DNA from: JBBQVS01 sp038211295
GTDB taxonomy: Bacteria; Chloroflexota; Ktedonobacteria; Ktedonobacterales; Ktedonobacteraceae
DNA length: 29,750 bases
NCBI GenBank assembly: GCA_038211295.1
Contig: JBBQVS010000049.1
Span: forward strand, 1 to 29,750
Reading direction: 5' to 3'
The notes below the pieces were generated by a model, which was not told the DNA's origin, ran no database searches, and saw only the letters and a program-made list of their open reading frames with translations. The position numbers and the translations under genes are program-made. Positions 1 through 6,826 of the stretch are shown here, piece after piece (the first letter of the stretch is position 1; each line of letters begins with the position of its first letter).

Positions 1-24
1 AGGGTTCCTATTCTGTGTGTTCAT
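1..24 (-). CDS. Possible leaderless gene start running off the left edge (8 codons visible)
   Basis: An ATG (24-22, minus strand) lies 7 nt downstream of a consensus -10 box, so the predicted transcription start falls on or next to the A of the start codon. Eight open codons reading MNTQNRNP follow before the window ends. No Shine-Dalgarno is possible if transcription starts there, so this would be a leaderless mRNA. The product cannot be identified from 8 residues. The inverted repeat covering the start codon and the promoter spacer would suit an autoregulated gene such as a small DNA-binding regulator, but that is inference. The true start could instead lie farther left, outside the window. 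Confidence 0.3.
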
Positions 25-60
25 GGTATGTATTATACGCCTATGTATACCATTTGTCAA
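23..60 (-). promoter_or_regulatory. Consensus sigma-A promoter with overlapping inverted repeat (operator-like)
   Basis: On the minus strand TTGACA (60-55) and TATAAT (37-32) are separated by exactly 17 nt, a perfect match to the vegetative consensus. An inverted repeat ATGGTAT (23-29) / ATACCAT (47-53) is centred on position 38. One half lies in the spacer and the other covers the predicted transcription start and the ATG. This geometry is typical of a repressor operator. Which protein binds it cannot be told from the sequence. Confidence 0.75.
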
Positions 61-97
61 GCCCCTTCCCATCACGCCCCGCAAGGAACGCCTTTCT

Positions 98-345
98 ATC
101 CCCGCCTTAAAAGCGCGGGGTTTTACAGGCCGCTTCTATAAAGTGGTTTGGCGTTGCAAGCACCGAGCATACCCGTTGCTCTTTTAACCTGCAACCGTAG
201 AGCAAGAGACTGGCCTTGCATCTCTTGATACCTAATTTCACCTCTAACGTAGTCCCACGCCTTGAAAGACGTGGCACTGAGTCTGGACAAGATCGGACTT
301 ACGTTTTCACGCAAGCCTCTCCCGTTCTACAGGAGGGGTTCTTGA
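98..345 (-). other. Chain of hairpins: IS200/IS605-type relic or OMEGA-like structured RNA (candidate)
   Basis: Read on the minus strand, the stretch folds into successive stems: 297-303 with 310-316; 255-262 with 267-274 (8 bp, tetraloop); 203-209 with 221-227 (7 bp, perfect); 176-182 with 199-205 (7 bp, perfect) or alternatively 165-169 with 177-181; 153-158 with 190-195; and 100-105 with 115-120. The mismatches in the first two stems become G.U pairs in the minus-strand RNA, which supports an RNA on that strand. The two GC-rich hairpins at about 100-120 and 255-274 resemble the imperfect palindromes at ends of IS200/IS605 elements, so a tnpB-less relic (PATE-like) is one reading. An OMEGA/HEARO-type guide RNA locus is the other; stand-alone loci of that type are known in Ktedonobacter. 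No transposase or nuclease ORF is present. The 63-codon ORF inside it is not convincing as protein. Confidence 0.4.
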
Positions 346-413
346 CGATGTTCCTCGTACTCTATTGTGTCTTCCCTCATCTCGACAACGAATGAAGAAA
401 GAACTCATTGCTC
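346..413. other. Intergenic stretch 3' of livG, no terminator seen
   Basis: The stretch between the hairpin chain and the end of livG shows no stem followed by a T-run. Read-through from the liv operon into the structured region therefore cannot be excluded. I see no gene in it. Confidence 0.5.
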
Positions 414-1268
414 TTATTCCTCGGCGGTACTCTGGTCTCTTTTAGTAGGCTTGCCCAGGTATGCTTCAATGACCTTTTCATTGTTACGTACTTCGTCTGG
501 CAACCCAGCAGCGATTTTACGCCCGTAGTCCAGTACCGCGATATGGTCAGAAAGACCCATTGTTACCGTCAACTTGTGCTCAATCAAGAGAATAGTCAAC
601 TGTAACTCATCGCGCAAACGCCGCACATAGCGCACAGCCTCGGCGGTCTCGGTGTCATTCATGCCAGCCGTTGGCTCGTCGAGCAGGAGCAGCTTTGGCT
701 TCGCGGCGAGGGCGCGGGCAATCTCGACGCGGCGGCGGTCAGCGTAAGACAGGTTAATCACATACTCTTCCTGTCTCTCTACTAATGTAGGGCCAAAGAA
801 GCCGAGCAGTTCAACAGCACGTTTGCGGGCCTCTTCCTCTTCACGCACAACATTTGGCGTGCGTAAAAGTGACCCAATGATGCTTGCTTTGAGTTGCGTG
901 TGCTGTCCAACAAGCACATTTTCAAGCACCGTCATGTTATTGAACAGACGGATATTCTGGAAAGTCCGTGCGATACCGCGCACAAGCACCTGGTCAGGGT
1001 TCAGACCAAGCGTGGTCTTTCCGGCAAGACGGATATCGCCAGAGGTGGGTTTGTAGATGCCAGTAATCAGGTTGAAAACGGTTGTCTTGCCTGCTCCGTT
1101 TGGCCCAATCACGCTCACAATCTCGCCTGAGCGAATCTGCAAGTCAACATCTTGTACCGCGACCAGACCCCCGAAGCGTTTCGTTACCTTACTGAGTTCC
1201 AGCAACGGTGTGCCGTTTGGAACCGTCTGCTCTGGCCCTCCAGTTGGCTTCACGTCAGATATACTCAT
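414..1268 (-). CDS. livG: Branched-chain amino-acid type ABC transporter ATP-binding protein LivG
   Basis: This is the cytoplasmic ATPase of a LIV/HAAT-type importer. The 284-residue protein has Walker A GPNGAGKTT (55-63), a Q-loop around RTFQNIRLF (101-109), signature region NLSYADRRRVEIARAL (172-187), Walker B LLLLDEPTAG (193-202) and the switch His in LLIEHKL (227-233). The signature is LSYAD rather than LSGGQ, which is usual in LivG (E. coli LivG has LAYGQ). A C-terminal segment ending in EAYLGK is also family-typical. The ATG is preceded by AGAGGA at 8-nt spacing. It is the last gene of the operon, 21 nt after livM. The usual partner livF is not next to it, so the second ATPase is either encoded elsewhere or LivG works as a homodimer. 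The substrate class (branched-chain amino acids, amides or urea) is not decided by this subunit. Confidence 0.93.
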   Translation of the reverse strand: MSISDVKPTGGPEQTVPNGTPLLELSKVTKRFGGLVAVQDVDLQIRSGEIVSVIGPNGAGKTTVFNLITGIYKPTSGDIRLAGKTTLGLNPDQVLVRGIARTFQNIRLFNNMTVLENVLVGQHTQLKASIIGSLLRTPNVVREEEEARKRAVELLGFFGPTLVERQEEYVINLSYADRRRVEIARALAAKPKLLLLDEPTAGMNDTETAEAVRYVRRLRDELQLTILLIEHKLTVTMGLSDHIAVLDYGRKIAAGLPDEVRNNEKVIEAYLGKPTKRDQSTAEE

Positions 1269-1289
1269 GCTATTTGTCCTCTTACATCG

Positions 1290-3287
1290 TTACTCAACAT
1301 GCATTCCCGCTTCAAAGCCCGGTGATCCAGGGGGTGCTTCCATCTCATCTATTACCGCAGGCTCATCTATTGAAGTGTGCAGTTCGCGCTTTCTACGCGC
1401 ACTTGGGATAAGTCCCTCTGGCCTGAAGATCATCACAGAAACGAGAATCACCCCAAAGACGAGGTTGCGGATATTGCTGAAAGAGAAATCGGGGAAGTAA
1501 TGCTGAATACCGGAGTAGAGGGGGAACAGCACGTTATGGGGGTCGGAGGCCGTTACGTCAAGTTGTCCCAGGATAAGCACGTTGATCGCGTATACCGCGA
1601 GTGCGCCCACGATAACCCCTGGAATACTGCCCAGACCACCGATGACGACCATAGCAAGATAGATCACCGAGTCGCTGAAACTGAAGTTTTCGGGCGAGAC
1701 ACCGCCCAATTTCGCGGCATAGTACACACCCGCGATACCGGAGAAGAACGCGCCAGCACCAAAGGCAAAGAGTTTGGTTTGCACAAGGTTGATACCAGAT
1801 GATGCGGCTGCGATTTCGTCTTCGCGAATGGCTACCCAGGCACGTCCCAGACGGGAGTCACGCAGGCGTATGTTCGCCAGCAGACAAAAGCCAATCAGTA
1901 GCAATATTAGATAGTAGTACGGGATAGGCGTGAACGTTGTCCATTGCACACCAGGGAAGGCAGGCGAAAAAACACCCACCAGACCGTTTGTGCCGTTCGT
2001 ATACTTGTCCAGGTTAAGAAAGAACACCGGCACGATTTCACCAAAGCCGAGCGTCACGATTGCGAGATAGTCACCGCGCAACCGCAGCGTTGGCGCACCC
2101 AGCACCACGCCCCAGAAAGCCGCGATTAACGCCCCAATCAGCAGCATTGGCCAGAAGAGCCAGGGCCAGAACTGGGCATTGATAGGAGTATGAAAGAGCG
2201 TTGTAAACTGACCCGAACCGATCATGCTCCAAGAATATGCGCCAATCGCGAAGAAGGCCACATAGCCCAGATCAAGCAGGCCAGCGAAACCAACCACGAT
2301 ATTGAGGCCCAGCGCAAGAATCACATAGCGTCCCGCATCCGCGTAACTGGCGATCCGTCCCGCGCTACTTGAACCAAACAGAAAAGGGTCAAGAATGGGA
2401 TAGCAGAGAACAAAAACGGTAAGCAGTATCAGGTAAAAACGTTGTGCGCCCGTACTTCTGAGTGGAAGATCATTCGGCACAATGTCCTTTGCTTCCTCTT
2501 TAGCACGCGTAGTCGAAAGCACTTCAAGCTGACGCTGTTTGTTGAAGCGTGCGGCAAGCCCGTTTCCGTTTCCGTTCGCGCTACCTTTCGGCGCGATCAC
2601 ATAGCGCAGCGCGATCAAGCCACCCAACCGTCCCAGAAAGTAGCCCGCGATAGGCAGCAAAATTGTACGTGCGACAGTCCAGATAATCAAAGGCAGCGTA
2701 AAAGCACCAGTAATAATATAGACGACATCGACAACAAGCGAGATAGCGGCAAAGGCCAACGCGAACCAGAGGCCGGCGGCAGTTGCGCGAGTCAGTAAAG
2801 CCGTTCGCTCTTCCGCGTTGAGAATTACAGCACTTTCGAGCGGACTGGGGGCGACATAATTACGCGCCTTGCGTACACGTCCACGAATGTAGAAGTACAA
2901 AGGCCAGATAACCGCACACAGCGCGATACCCACAATGAGTCCCAGGATAATGACCAGCACCAGTGGAACCAGTACAAAGAGAAATACGTCAATCCATATT
3001 TCCATTGTGCGCCGCCGCCCACTATCGGATGCCACAAAATATCCTGTGAGTGCGATCACAGTGCCATAAAAGATAATCGTGAAAATAGCCGCGAGAATCA
3101 GCGAAGCCGGGTCTACTGGTACATCATTCGCGGCGGTACTTGGCGAAACAACAGTATTGACAATGGACTCACCGTTCCACAGAGTAAAGACAATCACGGG
3201 TACGAGCAATGCTACAATCCAGCGTATGAGTAGCATTCGGGTGTTCCGTGCAGGACGAAGCAATTGATTGCTCATCGATATTGACAC
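1290..3287 (-). CDS. livM: LivM-type ABC permease with long N-terminal membrane extension
   Basis: The C-terminal half (about 283-640 of 665) is a complete LivM permease: the stretch from YVILALGLNIVVGFAG (321-336) through LRGDYLAIVTLGFGEI and the conserved cytoplasmic loop with GRAWVAIREDEIAAASSGIN. LivM proteins are usually about 300-430 residues. Here roughly 280 additional residues precede the core. They hold about six hydrophobic segments (near 20-36, 62-86, 99-135, 168-195, 197-217) and then a charged, Gly/Asn-rich linker (235-280, with NGNGNG). The reading frame is continuous, so this is a fusion or lineage-specific extension and not a frameshift. The GTG start is favoured because GAGGGAG sits 7 nt upstream; an in-frame ATG follows 4 codons later. 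It forms the membrane channel with LivH. The role of the extension is unknown. Confidence 0.9.
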   Translation of the reverse strand: MSISMSNQLLRPARNTRMLLIRWIVALLVPVIVFTLWNGESIVNTVVSPSTAANDVPVDPASLILAAIFTIIFYGTVIALTGYFVASDSGRRRTMEIWIDVFLFVLVPLVLVIILGLIVGIALCAVIWPLYFYIRGRVRKARNYVAPSPLESAVILNAEERTALLTRATAAGLWFALAFAAISLVVDVVYIITGAFTLPLIIWTVARTILLPIAGYFLGRLGGLIALRYVIAPKGSANGNGNGLAARFNKQRQLEVLSTTRAKEEAKDIVPNDLPLRSTGAQRFYLILLTVFVLCYPILDPFLFGSSSAGRIASYADAGRYVILALGLNIVVGFAGLLDLGYVAFFAIGAYSWSMIGSGQFTTLFHTPINAQFWPWLFWPMLLIGALIAAFWGVVLGAPTLRLRGDYLAIVTLGFGEIVPVFFLNLDKYTNGTNGLVGVFSPAFPGVQWTTFTPIPYYYLILLLIGFCLLANIRLRDSRLGRAWVAIREDEIAAASSGINLVQTKLFAFGAGAFFSGIAGVYYAAKLGGVSPENFSFSDSVIYLAMVVIGGLGSIPGVIVGALAVYAINVLILGQLDVTASDPHNVLFPLYSGIQHYFPDFSFSNIRNLVFGVILVSVMIFRPEGLIPSARRKRELHTSIDEPAVIDEMEAPPGSPGFEAGMHVE

Positions 3288-3348
3288 GTTTGCACTCCCT
3301 CACATTCGACGATGCCAGTTTGCATCACAAAACATTTTCACTTGCGTG

Positions 3349-4308
3349 TTACACTTTATCAGGCGTTTGCTGACCAAGTAAGCCAGTAGGCCGAAACACA
3401 AGAATGAGAATGAGGATACCAAAGACGACAGCCGGCGCCCAGGCAGTACCACCATTTGGTAGACCAAAGCCGCCCCGGTTAGAGTCCGGGATATAGGTTG
3501 TTAAGGCTTGTACTAATCCTATCAATAGTCCGCCCAACATAGCACCGATGATATTGCCGATGCCGCCAAGCACTGCGGCGGTAAACGCGATCAGGCCAAT
3601 CTGGAACCCGATAGAAAAAATAGTGTTGCCGAAGTAGAGTTCGTAGATGAAGCCGGCAGCACCTGCTAATCCCGCACCAATAAGAAAGGTGATCGCGATA
3701 GTGCGGTCTACATTCACGCCCATGAGTGCGGCAGCCTCTCGGTCTTGCGCTACCGCTCGGATTGCACGACCTGTACGTGTTTGCGTCACGAATGTCTGCA
3801 AAGCCACCATTAAAACCACCGCCACAATAAGCACAATAAAATCGATGTTACTGATTGTTATGGGGCCAATGTGGTAAATAATGCGTGGAAAAACTGTTGG
3901 AAACAGAACAGGGCGATATCCCTTCCAGAATTTGCCGATGTCTTGCAAAATCAGAGAGACGCCGATAGCAGAAATAAGGGGAGCCAGTCGCGGCGCGTTT
4001 CGCAGGGGACGATAAGCAATGCGTTCAATCAGCACACCAACCAATGCACATACCACAATTGAGGTAAGACACGAGATAATCAGGATACCAGTCAGGGGCA
4101 AAAGTGAAATTTTAGAAGAGTCGGTTATACCAAACGCACTAACCACCACAATAGAGACAAGCGTCCCAATCATGAAAATATCACCATGCGCGAAATTGAT
4201 AAGTTCAAGGACGCCATAGACCATTGTGTATCCCAGGGCAATAAGTGCGTAAATAGCCCCTGTAACAAGCCCCACCAGGAGCAATTGCAAGAGAAGTCCT
4301 ACATCCAT
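3349..4308 (-). CDS. livH: Branched-chain amino-acid type ABC permease LivH
   Basis: This polytopic permease of about 319 residues opens with the family-typical sequence GAIYALIALGYTMVYG, followed by INFAHGD. It contains the conserved cytoplasmic loop GRAIRAVAQDREAAALMGVN, which contacts the ATPase. It ends in a membrane segment followed by RPTGLLG, as LivH proteins do. The reading frame is open to an upstream ATG at 4344, but that start has only a CT repeat before it. The internal ATG at 4308 has AGGAAGG upstream (14 nt, rather long) and gives the usual LivH N-terminus, so I prefer it. The gene lies 61 nt before livM and 143 nt after the binding-protein gene, with a stem-loop between them. 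Confidence 0.92.
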   Translation of the reverse strand: MDVGLLLQLLLVGLVTGAIYALIALGYTMVYGVLELINFAHGDIFMIGTLVSIVVVSAFGITDSSKISLLPLTGILIISCLTSIVVCALVGVLIERIAYRPLRNAPRLAPLISAIGVSLILQDIGKFWKGYRPVLFPTVFPRIIYHIGPITISNIDFIVLIVAVVLMVALQTFVTQTRTGRAIRAVAQDREAAALMGVNVDRTIAITFLIGAGLAGAAGFIYELYFGNTIFSIGFQIGLIAFTAAVLGGIGNIIGAMLGGLLIGLVQALTTYIPDSNRGGFGLPNGGTAWAPAVVFGILILILVFRPTGLLGQQTPDKV

Positions 4309-4373
4309 AAAAGAGTATTCTACCTTCCTGCTAGATTTTTGCATGTTTGTATGCAGAGAGAGAGAGGGGATAA

Positions 4374-4414
4374 GGAGGGAAGCAGTCTTTTATTACGCTT
4401 GACCGCTTCCCTCC
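4374..4414 (-). terminator. Stem-loop between binding-protein gene and livH (attenuator or mRNA stabiliser)
   Basis: A perfect 10-bp stem (4374-4383 with 4405-4414) with a 21-nt loop lies immediately 3' of the binding-protein gene on the minus strand. No strong T-run follows, so it is probably leaky. In periplasmic-binding-protein operons such stems commonly cause partial termination or protect the upstream mRNA 3' end, giving more binding protein than permease. Applying that role here is inference. Confidence 0.6.
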
Positions 4415-4451
4415 TCTGACTAGACGTTAGACACTATCGTACAGGTTGTTG

Positions 4452-5774
4452 TTAGGATGAAACAGCCTGTGTGCCGACAGCCTTCCAACCGATCTTGTTG
4501 TCCACTGTGGCAACCTGATAAATGGTCAGACTCTTGTTTGTGGTGTCACCATTCGAGTCGAAGCCCGTGTGACCCAGAATGCCATCGAACGAGAGGCCCT
4601 GCATCGCGTCGATCACGGCCTGACGGAATATCTTGCCCTGCGCGGCATCGCCAGAGTCTTTAGGAGCGTGCGTCTTGGTCAGAGCAACTTTGATGCCCTG
4701 AATTACAACGTTCATGGCCTCATACGCAGGAGCACTGTAGGCACCAATGGTCCCATACTGTGCTGTGTATGCTGTGATGAAATCTTTTGCAGCAGGTGAC
4801 GCGGTTGGATCAACAGCAGGCACAGTTGCGAATACTGGGCCGCCGGTTGTCCCAACAGCCGTTGCGAAACTGCTATCTTGAATGCCATCACCACCGGCAA
4901 AGCCAACATTTTGCAAGCCTTGCACCTGTTGCATTTGCTTACGGATGAGTGTACCACCGGTGGAGAAGTTCCCCGCGAAGTAGATCACATCAGGCTTCTG
5001 GCTGGCGGCTTCTGTTAGCAAGCCAACATATGAGTTTGTGCTCTTGATACTCTTGTGGTCAATGACCGTACCACCAAGCTTCTGCCACTCAGGAATGAAG
5101 TACTTGGCAAGACCCACGCCATAGGTTTCGGTGTCATCGATAACATACACCTTCTTGTAGTTCTGCTTCTGATACAGATAATCGGCAGCAGCAGGCCCTT
5201 GCAAGTTGTCTGTTGTGACAACACGGAAATATGTTACTTTTCCAGAAGGACGATACACGGAGATTTTGTCGTTTTCACCATCACAACCTGACACCTTAGA
5301 ATTTTGTGTCAGACATGGGTTAGTATTAGACGGGCTAATCAAAGCAATCGGTGCGTTGTTTGCGATAGGCATTTCCGCGCGTGCGACATTACTATTGAAG
5401 GGGCCAACAACGCCTGCGACGAGGTAGTCGCCGATCATCGAGGTGATATTGTTTGCGCCTTTATTCGGATCATGCACACCGCCAACACCAACATCGTCAT
5501 TTGCCACCAGTTGTAATGTGATGCCTTTGATTGTGCCATTCTTGTTTGCCTGATCGAGTGCCAGACGAGCACCATTTTCTGTAGGTTTGCCAATACTTGC
5601 GTCACCACCAGACACTGGCAAGTCTGTAGCAATCTTGATCGTGGTAGAGCCGGCGTTCGCGGTAGTACCACCGTTGCCACTCGTGGTCGTGCCTGCGCCA
5701 CATGCGGCAAGCATGGCAAGCAACAAGGGAATACCCATCATCAGGGAAAAAATACGTAACGTGCGCTTCTGCAT
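4452..5774 (-). CDS. livK: Branched-chain amino-acid type ABC transporter substrate-binding lipoprotein
   Basis: This extracellular type-I periplasmic binding protein (Peripla_BP_6 class) captures the ligand and delivers it to LivHM. The N-terminus MQKRTLRIFS plus a hydrophobic core ends in lipobox LAAC (22-25), so Cys25 is the predicted lipidated residue. A Gly/Thr/Asn-rich tether follows. The mature domain begins with IKIATDLPVSGGDASIGKPTENGARLA-like sequence, typical of LIV-binding folds, and later has VVGPFNSNVARAEMPIANNA and YFAGNFSTGG. The ATG at 5774 is chosen because AAGGAGG lies 11 nt upstream; the frame also extends to a TTG at 5795, but that would bury the Shine-Dalgarno inside the gene. 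It is first in the liv operon, driven by the promoter at 6016-6044. Ligand specificity cannot be read from sequence alone. Confidence 0.93.
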   Translation of the reverse strand: MQKRTLRIFSLMMGIPLLLAMLAACGAGTTTSGNGGTTANAGSTTIKIATDLPVSGGDASIGKPTENGARLALDQANKNGTIKGITLQLVANDDVGVGGVHDPNKGANNITSMIGDYLVAGVVGPFNSNVARAEMPIANNAPIALISPSNTNPCLTQNSKVSGCDGENDKISVYRPSGKVTYFRVVTTDNLQGPAAADYLYQKQNYKKVYVIDDTETYGVGLAKYFIPEWQKLGGTVIDHKSIKSTNSYVGLLTEAASQKPDVIYFAGNFSTGGTLIRKQMQQVQGLQNVGFAGGDGIQDSSFATAVGTTGGPVFATVPAVDPTASPAAKDFITAYTAQYGTIGAYSAPAYEAMNVVIQGIKVALTKTHAPKDSGDAAQGKIFRQAVIDAMQGLSFDGILGHTGFDSNGDTTNKSLTIYQVATVDNKIGWKAVGTQAVSS

Positions 5775-6015
5775 AGTGCAGTCAGCCTCCTTCAACAGTA
5801 ACAGCTACGACGTAAAAACAATTTACAGTGAAGTGCGCGACTTAGAGTAAACTCTAAAACCGCGTTCTTCTTAAAGGGTATACGTCAACAACGCTGTGAA
5901 CCTCACAACCTCCCCGCCAAATACTCGGTGTACGACTGTCTACAGCTTTGTAGTTCTCAAAATGGAATACACGCTTTGTTGTAGGGCCAGGGTCTTGCGT
6001 CGAATAGATGAGCAG
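5775..6015 (-). promoter_or_regulatory. ~235-nt 5' leader of the liv operon with 16-bp palindrome
   Basis: No ORF of substance lies between the promoter at 6016-6044 and the start of the binding-protein gene. At 5842-5857 there is a near-perfect palindrome, TTAGAGT-AA-ACTCTAA. It could be an operator or a short RNA stem. I recognise no known riboswitch class in the leader. A weaker secondary promoter (TTTACT, 18 nt, TGTAAA on the minus strand, just downstream of the palindrome) is possible and would place the palindrome over its -35 region. Confidence 0.5.
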
Positions 6016-6044
6016 ATTATACGGAATCATAACGTACCTGTCAA
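6016..6044 (-). promoter_or_regulatory. Consensus sigma-A promoter of the liv operon
   Basis: On the minus strand TTGACA (6044-6039) and TATAAT (6021-6016) are separated by 17 nt. Both hexamers match the consensus perfectly. Transcription would start near 6009 and run toward the binding-protein gene, giving a long untranslated leader. The divergent methyltransferase begins at 6185 on the other strand. Confidence 0.8.
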
Positions 6045-6184
6045 GAGAGTATTTTTGCGAACGCTTGCACCATACTAAGAATGCTTAGAAAAGACCGTAA
6101 CCATTGCCTTTTGTATACGCGGCTGCTACATAATAAGGAGAAGGACTATTCTCAAAAAAGGGAGAGGTAGACAAAAGGAAAACT
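6045..6184 (+). other. Upstream region of the methyltransferase gene
   Basis: This stretch must carry the rightward promoter, but I see no strong one. TTGCCT (6104-6109) followed after 17-19 nt by TACATAAT is the best candidate and is weak. AAAGGAAAA just before the ATG at 6185 serves as the ribosome binding site. Confidence 0.35.
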
Positions 6185-6826
6185 ATGATTAGCAATTTCT
6201 CGCCTCGCGATTTTACACGGCAAGATGAGTCAGACGATACAAATTTTTATGTTGCCCCGCGTATGGTTGCTCACATCGATGAACATGCTATCGCAGCCGT
6301 GACCGATGCTATTCGTCGTCACGTTCCCGCTCAGGCGCGTGTGCTCGATATTATGAGCAGTTATCACTCACATCTACCACAAGAGGTGCGGTATCAAGAA
6401 GTGGTAGGACTGGGTATGAACGAGGCCGAGTTACAGGCAAATACACAGTTGTCACGTTTTGTAGTGCAAAACCTCAACAAAAATCCTGAGCTTCCGTTTC
6501 CAGACGCCCAGTTTGACGCGGTAATCAATACCGTATCAGTTCAATATCTGAAACGTCCTGTTGAGGTTTTTCGCGAGATCGCCCGTGTCCTCAAGCCCGA
6601 TGGCATCTCACTGGTGAATTTTTCTGACCGTATGTTTCCCACTAAAGCTGTACGCATCTGGTATGAGGGGAACAACGAAAGTCATATTGCGCTTGTACAA
6701 CGATACTACGAACTCGCGGGCGGTTATGCCAACGTTGAGGTTGAGCAACATGTGGACACACAAGCCTCATGGCTTCGCAGAGGTCATGACCCACTGTTCG
6801 TAATTATCGGCACAAAAGCGTACTAA
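6185..6826 (+). CDS. Class I SAM-dependent methyltransferase, FYxxPR/HID subfamily
   Basis: A 213-residue Methyltransf_11-like protein. Residues 21-32 hold FYVAPRMVAHID, a hallmark I associate with a conserved subfamily shared by cyanobacteria, plants and Chloroflexi. Motif I is VLDIMSSYHSHLP (53-65) in place of the canonical VLDLGCGxG. Motif II-like VVGLGMNEAEL (73-83), NTVSVQYLKRPVEVFREI (115-132) and the post-motif III segment RVLKPDGISLVNFSDRMFPTKA (134-155) follow. The fold indicates SAM binding, but the substrate is unknown. It is monocistronic, divergent from the liv operon, and its stop codon overlaps that of the convergent hydrolase by 4 bp (CTAA), leaving no room for a terminator between them. 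Confidence 0.85.
   Translation: MISNFSPRDFTRQDESDDTNFYVAPRMVAHIDEHAIAAVTDAIRRHVPAQARVLDIMSSYHSHLPQEVRYQEVVGLGMNEAELQANTQLSRFVVQNLNKNPELPFPDAQFDAVINTVSVQYLKRPVEVFREIARVLKPDGISLVNFSDRMFPTKAVRIWYEGNNESHIALVQRYYELAGGYANVEVEQHVDTQASWLRRGHDPLFVIIGTKAY

Noticed and set aside
123..314. 63-codon minus-strand ORF
   Set aside because: It lies wholly within the hairpin chain, has no ribosome binding site and no recognisable domain; the structure explains the sequence better.
414..1268. LivG as a mutated ATPase because its signature is LSYAD
   Set aside because: LivG proteins normally deviate from LSGGQ; the rest of the ATPase motifs are intact.
4351..4370. (AG)6 tract as a phase-variation tract in livH
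   Set aside because: It lies upstream of both candidate starts of livH, and the preferred start is 4308, so slippage would not shift the frame.
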